Source: Aggregatilinea lenta (GTDB taxonomy: Bacteria > Chloroflexota > Anaerolineae > Aggregatilineales > Aggregatilineaceae). From it: DNA of 64,000 bases. The notes beneath the pieces are model-generated. The model saw only the letters and a program-made list of their open reading frames with translations, ran no database searches and had not been told where the DNA came from. Position 1 is the stretch's first letter. Every line of letters begins with the position of its first letter. Positions 50,915 through 60,784 of the stretch are shown here, in pieces. The DNA lies in the NCBI RefSeq assembly GCF_003569045.1, contig NZ_BFCB01000001.1, positions 465,189 to 529,188 on the forward strand, written 5' to 3'. The translations under genes were made by a program, and so were the position numbers.

Positions 50915-52714
50915 TTACCCGATCTCGTTTATAAGCTGCTCCGCCTGCGCCACCAGCGCATCGATCTCGCGGATACCTTCCTGCCAGAAGGTCGGATCGG
51001 TCAGGTCCACGCCCATCGGCGCGAGCACCTTTTCCGGCCAGTCCGATCCGCCCATGCGCAGCACGTCGAGGTAGCGCGGCACGAAGTCCGCCCCTTCCTG
51101 GCGATAGCGCGCGAACAGCGCCAGCACCAGCAGCTCCCCGAACGCGTAGGCGTAGACATAGCCGGGCGTATGCAGGAAGTGCGGCACGTAGCTCCACCAC
51201 ACGCCGTAATCGTCGGTCATTTCCACGCTGCCCTCGAACATGGCGCGCTGCGTGCCCATCCAGATCTCGTTGATGCGGTCGCTGGTCAGCTCGCCCTCGT
51301 CGCGGCGCGCGTTGTGCAGGCCGTGCTCGAAGCGGTTCATGGACACTTGGCGGAACACCGTGGCGAACGTGTCCTCGATCTTGTGCGCCAGCATCGCCAG
51401 CCGCACGCGCGGATCGTCCTCGCGCTGCATCATGTCGGTGAAGATCAGCATTTCCCCAAACACCGACGCCATCTCGGCGGTGGTCAGCGGGGGATGGCCC
51501 TGCAGCATGCCCTGCTCGCGGTACATGTACTGGTGAATGCCGTGCCCCAGCTCGTGCGCCAGCGTCATGACGTCGCGGGCCGCGCCGGTATAGTTCATCA
51601 GGATGTACGGGTGCACCGACGGCACCGTCTGCGCGGAGAACGCGCCGCTGCGCTTGCCGGGCCGCAGCGCCGCATCGATCCAGTTGTCGTTGAAGAAGCG
51701 CCCCGCGACCTCGGCCATTGCCGGGCTGAAGCGCTGGTAGCCGTTGAGCACCACGCTGCGCGCCTCGTCCCACGAATAACTGCCTTCGGCGGCGGGCAGG
51801 GGGGCGTAGCGGTCGTAGTCGTAGAGCGTATCCAGGCCCAGCAGCTGGCCCTTGAGCTTATAGTAGCGTGCGACGATGCCGTAATTGGACGTGACCGTCT
51901 CGATCAGCGCATCCACCACGTCGTCGCTGACCTCGTTAGACAGGTTGCGCGCGGAGATCCAGGTCGGATAGTGGCGCAGACGGTCGTTGGAGGCTTTGTC
52001 CGCCGCCAGCGTATTGAAGATATAGGTCAGGGTGGGCAGCTTTTCGCGCAGCACGTCGGTGAACGCCGCCGCCGCGTGCCGGCGCAGCTCGCGGTCCGGC
52101 TCGTAGAGCTTGGCGAGGATCTGCGACTGGCTGAGCTGCTGGCCGTCCAGCGGATAGCGCATCGCGCCCATGAACTCGCTGAAGAAGCGCACCCACGCTT
52201 CGCTGCCGGTCACGGCCTTTTCCGCCAGGATCTTTTCTTCCGGCTCGGTCAGGCGGTGCGGCTGGTAACGGCGCGTCGTCTCCATCCAGTGACGGTAGTG
52301 CTGCAGCGTCGGGTTCTCGATCATCTTCGCGGCGTAGTCTTCCGGCGCGTTGGTCCATTCCAATTCGAAGAACACCAGCTTCTGGCTGAGCTGCGCGCCC
52401 CATTCGGTCATACGCTGGTTGAGCGCGCCGTACTTCGGATTGTTTGTATCGGTGGACCACAGCAAATGCGCGTAATAGGCCGCCTTGCTCGATTCTTCAT
52501 CGATCGCTTCGTACTCGTGGATGGCCTCGTACAGTTCTTCAGGATCGAGCGATGCGACCTTGCCGCGAAATTCAGCGCCGAACGCCTCGGCGCGCTGGTT
52601 GATCTGCTCGATGTCCCGTTCGATAGCCGGATCGTCGGGACTGGCATACAGATCGCTCAGGTCCCACGCGACGTTTTCCGCTCCGGTCAGCTTCGTTTGG
52701 GGTTCAGCTTCCAT
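50915..52714 (-). CDS. pepF: Oligoendopeptidase F (M3B metallopeptidase)
   Basis: A 599-residue cytoplasmic zinc peptidase that cuts short peptides. The zinc site is HELGHGIHQY near residue 387, with the third ligand Glu in the following ASVFGEML helix. Typical PepF blocks include WDLSDLYASPDDP at the N-terminus, RAYLDV-type helices, YDRYAPLP and PSVHPYILMNYTGAARDV, and YAYAFGELLVLALF near the end. The ATG at 52714 has GGAG six bases upstream; the longer TTG start is less likely. A possible A/T-rich -10 (TAATAAT) lies at 52743-52749 on the minus strand. Confidence 0.95.
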   Translation of the reverse strand: MEAEPQTKLTGAENVAWDLSDLYASPDDPAIERDIEQINQRAEAFGAEFRGKVASLDPEELYEAIHEYEAIDEESSKAAYYAHLLWSTDTNNPKYGALNQRMTEWGAQLSQKLVFFELEWTNAPEDYAAKMIENPTLQHYRHWMETTRRYQPHRLTEPEEKILAEKAVTGSEAWVRFFSEFMGAMRYPLDGQQLSQSQILAKLYEPDRELRRHAAAAFTDVLREKLPTLTYIFNTLAADKASNDRLRHYPTWISARNLSNEVSDDVVDALIETVTSNYGIVARYYKLKGQLLGLDTLYDYDRYAPLPAAEGSYSWDEARSVVLNGYQRFSPAMAEVAGRFFNDNWIDAALRPGKRSGAFSAQTVPSVHPYILMNYTGAARDVMTLAHELGHGIHQYMYREQGMLQGHPPLTTAEMASVFGEMLIFTDMMQREDDPRVRLAMLAHKIEDTFATVFRQVSMNRFEHGLHNARRDEGELTSDRINEIWMGTQRAMFEGSVEMTDDYGVWWSYVPHFLHTPGYVYAYAFGELLVLALFARYRQEGADFVPRYLDVLRMGGSDWPEKVLAPMGVDLTDPTFWQEGIREIDALVAQAEQLINEIG

Positions 52715-52844
52715 TCGGCGCTCCAATCGGTCTTCAAGGGGAATTATTACTCATCTTTTGTGTAAGCATAACAATCCCCTGCCAGGGAGACAACTCCACT
52801 GGTTATACGCGGCGGCGCGGGCGGAATGGCAGGCAGATGACATA

Positions 52845-52915
52845 CAGCCAAATCCCGCTTTTGCCCTTACTAACAACTGAAAACTGATGACTAACGACTG
52901 CTTTTCTGTGGCAAA
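52845..52915. repeat. Family E low-complexity tract
   Basis: Contains TAACAACTGAAAACTGATGA and CTAACGACTG words within a 276-base gap between divergent genes; nothing else is evident there. Confidence 0.6.
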
Positions 52916-52990
52916 CTTCCGCGCGGGCCTGTAGAATGTCACGCGTTCCGGCGGGTCGCAGCGTGCGCCCGCCCTGCTCACGACGCGATC

Positions 52991-54415
52991 ATGACTCTGA
53001 CGAACATCCTCGTCTTCATCGGTGCGGCGGCGCTCTACGTGGCGCTGCTGCCGGAGCGGCTGCGGCGCTGGGCGCTGTACGCGGGCAGCATCGTCGCTAT
53101 TTACTGGCTTCAGCCCGCGCTGCGCATCGAGAATCTGGACTTCATCTTCCCCACGGCGACGCTGGTCCTGGTCGTGCTCGGCTGGCTGTTGAGCCGCGCG
53201 CCGGAGCAGCGCTGGCAGCGCGAGGACACGATCAGCGCGGGTATCATGGTCGCGCTGGTGCTGGCGCTCTCGCTCGCGGGGCGGATGCTGGTCGAGTCGG
53301 TGCGTATCACGCCGTCCCGCCCGCCGTCGCCGGTCAGTCTGGCGGTGGTCGCCATCATCGCGGCGGCGCTGCTCGGCGGATTGAGCTGGATTGGGCATAA
53401 GCGGCGGCTGTTCGTCCCGGCGATCCTGCTGATCGTCGTCCTGTTCGTCATCCTGAAAACCACGCCGCTGGCCGAAGAAACGGCGCGCCTGCTGCGCGAG
53501 CGGACCGGGCAGCCGGCCAGCCTCGCCAGCGCGAGCGATCTGGGCTGGCTCGGCTTCTCGTACGTCGCGTTCCGGCTGATCCATACCCTGCGCGACCGGC
53601 AGATGGGCCGCTTCCCCGAACTCACGCTGCGCGAATACGTCACCTACGCGATCTTCTTCCCGGCGTTCACGGCAGGACCGATCGACCGCGCCGAGCGCTT
53701 CATTAAGGATCTGCGCGCGCTGCCGGGCCGGGAGCCAACGCACCTGACGGTGGGTCTAGGACGCATCGCGGCGGGCGTGCTCAAAAAGTTCGTCATCGCG
53801 GACAGCCTCGCGTATTTCGCGCTGGACGCGTCGAAGGCGGCGCAGGCCACCTCGACCGGCGAAACGTGGGTGCTACTCTACGCCTACGCGTTCCAGCTCT
53901 ATTTCGACTTCAGCGGCTATACGGACATCGCCATCGGCATCGGGCAGTTGTTCGGCATCACCCTGCCGGAAAATTTCCAGCGGCCCTATACGCGGCGCAA
54001 CATCACGCAGTTCTGGCAGAGTTGGCACATCACGCTCAGCAACTGGGTGCGGTTCTACGTCTTTTCGCCGCTCAGCCGCTATTTGCTGATGCGCAAGCAC
54101 AAGCCGTCCCCGACGGTGCTGGCGCTGATCGGCCAGATGGCGACGATGATCGTGATCGGCCTGTGGCACGGCGTGACGTGGCACTTCGTCGTGTGGGGCG
54201 TGTGGCATGGCGTGGGCCTGTTCATGCACAAGGTCTACAGCGACCGCACGCGCATGGCTTACATCCGGCTTCGTGACCGCCCGCGCCTGAACCAGTGGAT
54301 CGGCATCGCGGGCACAGTGGTCACGTTCCATTTCGTCGTGATCGGGTGGGTGTGGTTCGCCCTGCCGGACATGGCGACCAGTTGGGACGTGTTCCTGCGC
54401 CTGTTCGGGTTGTAG
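52991..54415 (+). CDS. MBOAT family O-acyltransferase (AlgI/DltB-like)
   Basis: A 474-residue polytopic membrane protein with about ten helices. The MBOAT core is intact: PAFTAGPIDRAERF, FQLYFDFSGYTDIAIGIG, RRNITQFWQSWHITLSNWVR, and the catalytic His in IGLWHGVTWHFVVWG. The family passes an acyl group across the membrane onto a polysaccharide or teichoic acid. The SGNH-like membrane-anchored gene that follows is the usual partner for such acylation. A family C/D repeat pair separates the two, so transcription may not be continuous. Confidence 0.93.
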   Translation: MTLTNILVFIGAAALYVALLPERLRRWALYAGSIVAIYWLQPALRIENLDFIFPTATLVLVVLGWLLSRAPEQRWQREDTISAGIMVALVLALSLAGRMLVESVRITPSRPPSPVSLAVVAIIAAALLGGLSWIGHKRRLFVPAILLIVVLFVILKTTPLAEETARLLRERTGQPASLASASDLGWLGFSYVAFRLIHTLRDRQMGRFPELTLREYVTYAIFFPAFTAGPIDRAERFIKDLRALPGREPTHLTVGLGRIAAGVLKKFVIADSLAYFALDASKAAQATSTGETWVLLYAYAFQLYFDFSGYTDIAIGIGQLFGITLPENFQRPYTRRNITQFWQSWHITLSNWVRFYVFSPLSRYLLMRKHKPSPTVLALIGQMATMIVIGLWHGVTWHFVVWGVWHGVGLFMHKVYSDRTRMAYIRLRDRPRLNQWIGIAGTVVTFHFVVIGWVWFALPDMATSWDVFLRLFGL

Positions 54416-54429
54416 CAGCGCAGGTTTTC

Positions 54430-54494
54430 GTAGGGGTAGGGCTTGCCCTACCCGGTTTTTGGGCGCAATGGGCGGAGCAAGCCCCGCCCCTACG
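54430..54494. repeat. Double family C repeat, terminator-like
   Basis: GGGTAGGGC TT GCCCTACCC then GGTTTTTGGG, 15 bases after the MBOAT stop, and a reversed half copy GGGCGGAGCAAGCCCCGCCC. Nearly identical to the copy at 42721. Confidence 0.8.
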
Positions 54495-54521
54495 GACTAT
54501 GGACTGTGGGGCTGTGCTTGT

Positions 54522-54562
54522 CTCCCCTCTCCAACTAGATTGGAGAGGGGCCGGGGGTGAGG
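54522..54562. repeat. Family D hairpin repeat
   Basis: CCCCTCTCCAA (54524-54534) pairs perfectly with TTGGAGAGGGG (54540-54550) around CTAGA; CCGGGGGTGAGG follows. Confidence 0.85.
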
Positions 54563-54644
54563 TGTGCTTTACGCTGCACCATGCCCCAGTCGCTCGCACT
54601 TTTCGGATACCTATCAACATGGCAGCGTAACCGGATTCCAGCCG

Positions 54645-55814
54645 ATGCAAACATGGAAGTGGCTCACCCAACCGACAAAGCCCTATACCTGGGGCTTCAT
54701 GGCGCGCGTCGTTGTCAAGGCGGCGGTGCTGTTCGCGCTTCTCAACGTGATCTTTGCGCTGGTGAACCCACTGCCTACGCTCGGCCACATGTCCGCCTAT
54801 AACACGCTGCTCACGGGCCGCGAGCGCCTGCCCTACGGCGAAAATCCCCCGGCCTCGTACAACCTCAGCCTGTACAACCTCCCGGCGATGGTCGAATCGC
54901 TCACGGTGGACACCGCACCCGCTGACGACGAATTCCGCGTGCTGCTGCTGGGCGATTCGTCGGTGTGGGGCATTCTGCTCGAACCGCAGGACACGCTCGC
55001 CGGGCAGATCAACCGGCTCGACCTGCGCACCGCCGATGGCCGCCGCGTGCGCGCGTACAACCTCGGCTATCCGACCATGTCGCTGACCAAAGACCTGATG
55101 CTGCTCGATTACGCACTGGAGCAGGCCCACCCGGACCTGATCGTGTGGCTGTTCACGCTCGAATCGTTCGCGCCGGACGCGCAGCTCGAACCGTCGTTCG
55201 TGCAGAACAACGCCGAGCGCGTGCAGGCGCTCATCCGCCGCTACGATCTCAGCAGCGATCCCGGCGATCCGCGCTTCGTGGAGCCGGACTTCTGGGAGAG
55301 CACCATCGTCGGGCAGCGGCGCGCGCTGGCGGACCTGCTGCGTTTGCAGCTTTACGGCGTGATGTGGTCGCTGACCGGCATCGACCAGGAATATCCCGAC
55401 GACTACACGCGGCGCTCGATCGACCTGGAAGCGGACGAGACGTGGCACGATTTCACCGATCCGCAGACATTTACGGCGGACGACCTCGCGTTCGACGTGC
55501 TGGCGGCGGGGGCGCAGCGCGTGGGGTCGATCCCGCTGCTGTTCGTCAACGAGCCGACCTTCATCAGCGAGGGCGAAAACAGCGACGTGCGCTATAATGC
55601 CTTTTATCCGCGTTGGGCCTACGACGAGTACCGCCGCGTGCTCGACGAGCAGACCGACTCCGCCGCATGGCCGCCCACGCTCGATCTGTGGGACCTGCTG
55701 CCCGACGCCGAGTGCTACACCGACAGCCCCGTGCACCTGACGCCCACGTGCGAAGCACAGTTCGCCGCCCAGGTCGGTGACGCGATCCTCGATTTGAGCG
55801 CGGCAGGCTCGTGA
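54645..55814 (+). CDS. SGNH-like membrane-anchored protein, partner of the MBOAT gene
   Basis: A 389-residue protein with one N-terminal membrane helix (VVVKAAVLFALLNVIFALV). The outer domain has the SGNH block I FRVLLLGDSSVWGILLEP (about residues 95-112, with Ser following Asp), and a C-terminal DSPVHLTPTCEAQFA in which Asp and His occupy the block V positions. The layout matches AlgX/DltD-like proteins that finish acyl transfer on the outside. I start at ATG 54645; the frame is open further upstream but through repeat DNA. The acceptor polymer could be the glycan made by the 5-18 kb cluster, but that is a guess. Confidence 0.82.
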   Translation: MQTWKWLTQPTKPYTWGFMARVVVKAAVLFALLNVIFALVNPLPTLGHMSAYNTLLTGRERLPYGENPPASYNLSLYNLPAMVESLTVDTAPADDEFRVLLLGDSSVWGILLEPQDTLAGQINRLDLRTADGRRVRAYNLGYPTMSLTKDLMLLDYALEQAHPDLIVWLFTLESFAPDAQLEPSFVQNNAERVQALIRRYDLSSDPGDPRFVEPDFWESTIVGQRRALADLLRLQLYGVMWSLTGIDQEYPDDYTRRSIDLEADETWHDFTDPQTFTADDLAFDVLAAGAQRVGSIPLLFVNEPTFISEGENSDVRYNAFYPRWAYDEYRRVLDEQTDSAAWPPTLDLWDLLPDAECYTDSPVHLTPTCEAQFAAQVGDAILDLSAAGS

Positions 55815-56120
55815 GGACCGCCGTCAAAGCCGCCAAATAAGATTGCATTTCCGTTATATCAATGCTTAAATAAGTTTTTAGAGTCTTTTCATAACCTTTT
55901 ATTTTCTCCTTCCTGTGATTGATTTCGCACGCCTGAATGAGGGCATTTTCGGCTAAACTGACACTGTAGCACGCCGTTGAGAAACCTCTCGCCCGCTTTT
56001 CAACCCTAAAAATTAAGCGTTTCCAACCGTCCTTCTGCAACGCAACCGCCCTGACACACGTACTAAGTTTCGGATGCTCACCCACTATCCAAGAGCCTGA
56101 CCCAAGGAGGCTTGATCCAC
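55815..56120. other. AT-rich intergenic region before the ABC operon
   Basis: No gene is convincing. The stretch 55838-55960 is much AT-richer than any other intergenic DNA here. It contains a weak promoter candidate, TTGCAT (55843-55848), 17 bases, TTAAAT (55866-55871). AAGGAGG of the next gene lies at 56104-56110. Confidence 0.6.
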
Positions 56121-56930
56121 ATGGCTGAACCGTTCATCCAAGTCCAGAACCTCGTCAAGACGTTCGACACCCCCGCCGGTCCGCTGAGCGTGCTGCGCGG
56201 TATCGACTTGACGATCAACAAGGGCGAGTTTGTGTCGCTGGTCGGCCCGTCCGGCAGCGGCAAAACCACGCTGCTGAACATGATCACCGGCATTGACAGC
56301 CCCACCGACGGCTCGGTCGTCGTCGATAACGTAAATGTCGTCAGTGCGCCTGAGAAGAAGCTGACGCGCTGGCGCGGGCGCAACGTCGGCATCGTCTTCC
56401 AGTTCTTCCAGCTGCTGCCGACCCTGACCGTGCTGGAGAACATCGTGATGCCGATGGACTTCTGCGGCGTGTACGAGCCGCGCGAGCGCAAGGACCGCGC
56501 GATGGCGCTGCTGGACCGCTTCGGCATCGCCAACCAGGCGTATAAGACGCCGGATATGCTGTCCGGTGGGCAGCAGCAGCGCGTGGCGATTGCCCGCGCC
56601 CTGGCCAACGACCCGCCGCTGATCGTGGGCGACGAGCCGACCGGTAACCTGGACCGCATGAGCGCGCAGAACGTCTTCAATACCTTCGGCGAGCTGGCCA
56701 GCCAGGGACGCACCATCATGGTCGTCACGCATGACCGCGAGCTGGCCGCGAGTGGCGTGGCCCGCCTGCTGGCCCTCACGGACGGCATGGTCGAGGCAAC
56801 CACGCTGGAAGCCGCCGCCCGCCGCCGCACGCAGGAACTAAACGCCATCCGCGTGCGGACTCAAGAACGGCACGCGATCAAAACCGCGTCGCAAGAAGCG
56901 CTCGCCGCAAAGCAGCAGAACCAGAAATAA
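56121..56930 (+). CDS. ABC transporter ATP-binding protein (MacB/LolD-type)
   Basis: A 269-residue ABC ATPase. Walker [11 protein letters not shown]-loop [16 protein letters not shown], signature [16 protein letters not shown], Walker [13 protein letters not shown] and switch His in VVTHDRELA are all intact. The last 40 residues are charged and helical. It is the first gene of a three-gene operon; AAGGAGG lies ten bases before the ATG. With the following FtsX-like permease it would drive export or extraction of lipids, lipoproteins or peptides, not import, since no binding protein is present. Confidence 0.94.
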   Translation: MAEPFIQVQNLVKTFDTPAGPLSVLRGIDLTINKGEFVSLVGPSGSGKTTLLNMITGIDSPTDGSVVVDNVNVVSAPEKKLTRWRGRNVGIVFQFFQLLPTLTVLENIVMPMDFCGVYEPRERKDRAMALLDRFGIANQAYKTPDMLSGGQQQRVAIARALANDPPLIVGDEPTGNLDRMSAQNVFNTFGELASQGRTIMVVTHDRELAASGVARLLALTDGMVEATTLEAAARRRTQELNAIRVRTQERHAIKTASQEALAAKQQNQK

Positions 56931-56948
56931 CCAGGGGGATTCCATTCC

Positions 56949-59870
56949 ATGATCGGATCACGCATTCGCAAGATTCTGCGCGACGTGTGGGCACGTAAGG
57001 GCCGCACGTTCCTGGTGGCCACCGCGATTTTCATCGGCGTAACCGGCACCATTGCGCTGTTTTCGATGAGTGACATCCTCGTCGGCCAGCTCCGCACGGA
57101 CATCAAGGAAGACGAGCTGCCGATGGTTCAGGTGTCAATGTCTGCCGATCCTGACGCGCAGCTCGAAAACGAAGCCTACATGAAGGCGCTCGCAGACTAC
57201 CCGGACGTGACCACTGTCCAGGGCGGCTTCAGCGAAACGCCCATCTTCTTTAAGTCCAGCGAAGATGAGGATAGTTTCGAAGACGGCTTTGTGAAGGCTT
57301 ACGCCGTGCTCAACGAGCAGGGCGAGCTGGTTGACGCGCCGATGGACGCGCCCGCTGTCATCGACCCGTACCGCGTCGTGGCGGGCACGCTGCCCGCGCC
57401 GGGCGCGAACGAACTCTCCGTCGAGACGCGCATGGCGGACGAGTACGGCCTGAGCGTCGGCGACACGCTCTACGTGCGCGCGCTCAGCCCGTCCCGCGAT
57501 CCCGCCACGAACGGGCAGACCGGCACGACTGAGGCCTGGACGATCACGGCGATCGTGTTTGACCCATACGCGTTCACGCCTAAGACGACCATCTACACCG
57601 ACGTCGCCAACGCCGACTACCTGGCCGGACGCACGGGCTTCAACGATTTCTGGCTGCGCTTCACCAGCTATGACATCGCCGACGAGCAGTTCGAGGAGAT
57701 CCAGAGCTTCATCGCCGAGAACACGCCCTATACCGTCGCCTTCGCGCAGACGGAAGATCCGGCGCAGAGCCAGCTCATCACCGGTGCGCAGACCATCAGC
57801 AACCTGATGGGCGTGCTGGCGCTGGTGGCGCTGATTGTGTCCGGCTTCCTGGTGATCAACGTCATCTCGTCGCTGGTGGTCGAGCAGAAGCGCCAGATCG
57901 GCGTGATGAAGTCACTGGGCGCGACGCGCGGCGACAACTTCAAGATCTATTCGGGCATCGCCTTCATGTACGGGCTGATCGGCGTCATTCCGGGTGTGAT
58001 CCTGGGCATCCCCGCCGGGAACGCTGCCGCCCATGCGCTGGCGCCGGAAGTGAACACGATCATCACCGGTTTCCGCACCTCCACCTTCTCCATCGTCCTG
58101 GGCGTCGTCGTGGGTCTGGCCGTGCCGGTGCTCGCGTCGATCATCCCGGTGTGGGGCGGCACGCGGGTACGCATCCTGGAAGCGATGACCGACCTGGGCA
58201 TCGACGCCAACTACGGCACCGGCCCGCTGGCGCGCATCATCAACAAGCTGCCGATCCCGATCACCATCCGTCAGGGCCTGAGCAACATCAGCCTGAAGAA
58301 GAGCCGCCTGACCTTCACCGTCATCACGCTGTCGATCGCCGTGGGCGCGTTCATGGGCATCTTCGCCATCTTCGAATCGCTGACGAGCGGCATCAACCTG
58401 TTCATCGACAGCTTCAACATCGACATCGGCGTCTTTCCCAGCGAGCCGCGCGACCCGGACGAGGTCACCACGCTGATCCAGGATAACTTCGCCGACGACA
58501 TCCAGACGATGGAACCGGGCTTCCAGATCCAGGTGAACTTCAAGGGCTACGAGCCGGAACTCGGCGTGGCTGGCCCTCCCGGTATCTTCGGCTATGGCTA
58601 TGACGTGACCAGCGACACCCCGGCCTTCAAGTTCGAAATCAGCGAAGGTGAAAAGCTGACGGCAGAAAACGCCAGCAACGGGATCGTGCTTTCGAGCCTG
58701 CTGGCCGCCAACATGGACAAGACCGTGGGCGACACTGTGGTGCTGCAGGTGCCCGGCAACGAGATGGAAATGAACGTCGTCGGCATCGCGGACTTCCCGC
58801 TCGAACAGGCCTGGGCCGACTGGCACACGCTGGCGAACATCGCCGGATACACGTTCGATACCATCGTGCCCGGCACGCCGCTGCCGGAAGACGCCATCCC
58901 CGCGGAAGTCCAGGGCTTCCTCAGCCAGGCGGGCAGCTTCATCAAGTATTCGACTGTGGTCGGCATTGAAGACTACGCCGGGTCCATGCCCAACGATCAG
59001 GTACTCGCGCTGGGCCTGACGCCCGCCGTCGCACCCTACCTCACCTTCGATGAGGGGTCCTTCCCCGGCGACAGCGGAGGCGATACGCCGGGCGTGATCA
59101 TCAGCAGCGATCTGGCCAGCCAGCTTGGGCTGAGCGTAGGCGACACGCTCCCGGTCATCGCGCGCACCGCCGATGGCTCGCAGGGGCTGCCCGTCGTCGG
59201 CATCTTCAGCCTGCCGCCCATGCTGCAAAGCGGGATGTCGGCTGACTTCATCGGCATGTTCTGGCGCGACCTGGCGACCCTCGACGGCGCAACGATCCAG
59301 TCCGAGCCGCTGCCGCAGGGCTGGTTCATCATCACACCCATCCAGGACCCGACCGCCGACGAGCTGCAAACCATCCTGGACGACATGAATGACACGCTGA
59401 TCGAAGCGGGCGTGCCGACCTTCTCGCTGAACTTTGTGGAGCTGACCGACCAGATCAGCAGCGGGTTCGCTACCTTCCAGGCCATCCTGAGCGCGGTCGC
59501 CGGTCTGATCGCCGTCGTCGGTGCGCTGGGCCTGCTTACCACTCTGTCGATGAGTGTGTTCGAGCGCCAGAAGGAAATCGGCGTGATGCGCTCCATCGGC
59601 GCGGGATCGGGCACCATCGCGGGCCAGTTCCTCACCGAAGGGCTGGTGGTCGGCATCATCGCGTGGATCGTGGGCCTGCCGATGATGGTCCTGCTCCAGA
59701 AGGTACTGCTCTCGGTCACCGGCTTCGACGAGACGTTCCCGTTCGAACTCTCGTACACCGCGATGATCGTGGGCCTGGTCGGGATGCTGATCATCACCGC
59801 CCTGGCGAGCCTCGGCCCGTCGCTGGGTGCCGCGCGCAAGACCGTGTCTGACATTCTGCGCTACCAGTAA
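56949..59870 (+). CDS. FtsX/MacB-type ABC transporter permease
   Basis: A 973-residue membrane protein with two FtsX modules. The first helix is GRTFLVATAIFIGVTGTIALF (about residues 17-37); a periplasmic-type domain of about 200 residues follows. Helices near 280-300 (VLALVALIVSGFLVINVIS), 335-360 and 375-400 make the first FtsX domain. A second N-helix (LTFTVITLSIAVGAFMGIFA, about 455) starts the second module, with another large outer domain and final helices (ILSAVAGLIAVVGALGLL onward). GVMKSLGATRGD and IGVMRSIGAGSG mark the coupling helices. It is one gene with two fused permease halves, flanked by an ATPase gene on each side. Confidence 0.93.
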   Translation: MIGSRIRKILRDVWARKGRTFLVATAIFIGVTGTIALFSMSDILVGQLRTDIKEDELPMVQVSMSADPDAQLENEAYMKALADYPDVTTVQGGFSETPIFFKSSEDEDSFEDGFVKAYAVLNEQGELVDAPMDAPAVIDPYRVVAGTLPAPGANELSVETRMADEYGLSVGDTLYVRALSPSRDPATNGQTGTTEAWTITAIVFDPYAFTPKTTIYTDVANADYLAGRTGFNDFWLRFTSYDIADEQFEEIQSFIAENTPYTVAFAQTEDPAQSQLITGAQTISNLMGVLALVALIVSGFLVINVISSLVVEQKRQIGVMKSLGATRGDNFKIYSGIAFMYGLIGVIPGVILGIPAGNAAAHALAPEVNTIITGFRTSTFSIVLGVVVGLAVPVLASIIPVWGGTRVRILEAMTDLGIDANYGTGPLARIINKLPIPITIRQGLSNISLKKSRLTFTVITLSIAVGAFMGIFAIFESLTSGINLFIDSFNIDIGVFPSEPRDPDEVTTLIQDNFADDIQTMEPGFQIQVNFKGYEPELGVAGPPGIFGYGYDVTSDTPAFKFEISEGEKLTAENASNGIVLSSLLAANMDKTVGDTVVLQVPGNEMEMNVVGIADFPLEQAWADWHTLANIAGYTFDTIVPGTPLPEDAIPAEVQGFLSQAGSFIKYSTVVGIEDYAGSMPNDQVLALGLTPAVAPYLTFDEGSFPGDSGGDTPGVIISSDLASQLGLSVGDTLPVIARTADGSQGLPVVGIFSLPPMLQSGMSADFIGMFWRDLATLDGATIQSEPLPQGWFIITPIQDPTADELQTILDDMNDTLIEAGVPTFSLNFVELTDQISSGFATFQAILSAVAGLIAVVGALGLLTTLSMSVFERQKEIGVMRSIGAGSGTIAGQFLTEGLVVGIIAWIVGLPMMVLLQKVLLSVTGFDETFPFELSYTAMIVGLVGMLIITALASLGPSLGAARKTVSDILRYQ

Positions 59871-59888
59871 GCGCTTGGAGGAAGCATC

Positions 59889-60611
59889 ATGAATACTGCA
59901 AACAAGCCGCTCGTGTCGCTGGAAAACGTCGACAAGGTCTACAAGACGAAGGCCGGGCCGCTCAAGGCGCTCAACGGCGTCAGCCTGACCATCAACAAAG
60001 GCGAGTTCGTCGCCGTCGTGGGGCCGTCGGGCAGTGGCAAGTCTACTCTGATCAACATGATCACCGGCATCGACCGCCCGACCACCGGCGAGGTGTTCGT
60101 CGCGGGCCAGCGCCTGACCAACCTGAGCGAAAACAAGGTCGCGAAGTGGCGCGGCAGGAACGTGGGCGTCGTGTTCCAGTTCTTCCAACTGCTGCCGACC
60201 CTGACCGTGATGGAAAACGTGATGATGCCCATGAACTACGTGGGCACCTACAAGGGGCACCGCCGCGAGCGCGCGATGGAGCTGCTGGAACTGGTGGACC
60301 TGCCCGACGTGGCGCACAAGTACCCCAGCCAGATCTCTGGCGGCCAGCAGCAGCGCGCGGCCATCGCCCGCGCCCTGGCCAACGACCCGGTGCTGCTGAT
60401 CGGCGACGAGCCGACGGGTAACCTCGACACCGTCTCGGCGGGCCTCATGTTCGGCCTGTTCGAGGACCTGGTGGACCAGGGTAAGACGATCGTCATGGTC
60501 ACGCACGACCGCGACATTGCCGGGCAGATCCCGCGCGTGGAAGAAGTGCGCGACGGCAAGCTGGTTTCCGCCGAGGAAATCGACCAGCGGCTGGTTGGCT
60601 CGGCGAGCTAG
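59889..60611 (+). CDS. Second ABC transporter ATP-binding protein (LolD-type)
   Basis: A 240-residue ABC ATPase closely related to the one at 56121: Walker [26 protein letters not shown], signature [16 protein letters not shown], Walker [13 protein letters not shown] and VTHDRDIA. It follows the permease by 18 bases with TTGGAGGAAG as Shine-Dalgarno. The two ATPases probably form a heterodimer, each serving one half of the double permease, or arose by duplication. It ends the operon. No other substrate clue is present. Confidence 0.94.
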   Translation: MNTANKPLVSLENVDKVYKTKAGPLKALNGVSLTINKGEFVAVVGPSGSGKSTLINMITGIDRPTTGEVFVAGQRLTNLSENKVAKWRGRNVGVVFQFFQLLPTLTVMENVMMPMNYVGTYKGHRRERAMELLELVDLPDVAHKYPSQISGGQQQRAAIARALANDPVLLIGDEPTGNLDTVSAGLMFGLFEDLVDQGKTIVMVTHDRDIAGQIPRVEEVRDGKLVSAEEIDQRLVGSAS

Positions 60612-60645
60612 CGCACAGCCCCCGCGCCGGAAAACACAGACGTCC

Positions 60646-60668
60646 AGGGGCGGAGCTTGCTCTGCCCC
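60646..60668. repeat. Short family C repeat
   Basis: AGGGGCGGAGCTTGCTCTGCCCC, a hairpin-forming half copy between the ABC operon and the STAS gene. Confidence 0.65.
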
Positions 60669-60736
60669 ATCGTCACTTTTCTGGCGGTAAGACGCGCAAC
60701 TTGGACGGTTGTCTTCCGCGCTGTCGTTAATCGGTC

Positions 60737-60742
60737 TACAAT
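60737..60742 (+). promoter_or_regulatory. -10 box of the STAS gene
   Basis: TACAAT, 43 bases before the ATG at 60785; the -35 at 17 bases (TTCCGC) is poor. Confidence 0.4.
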
Positions 60743-60784
60743 AGAGACATAAGCGCAGCGTGAACTGTTGAGGAGACAGGAAGC

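Noticed and set aside
50501-52765. A 754-codon plus-strand frame
   Set aside because: Shadow of pepF on the other strand, Arg/His-rich and without family features.
55564-56085. Minus-strand frame through the AT-rich island
   Set aside because: Half of it is antisense to the SGNH gene; the rest has no Shine-Dalgarno and no recognisable motif.
57912-60506. An 864-codon minus-strand frame opposite the ABC permease
   Set aside because: Composition is Arg/Asp/His-rich and low in complexity; the plus strand has clear ABC motifs.
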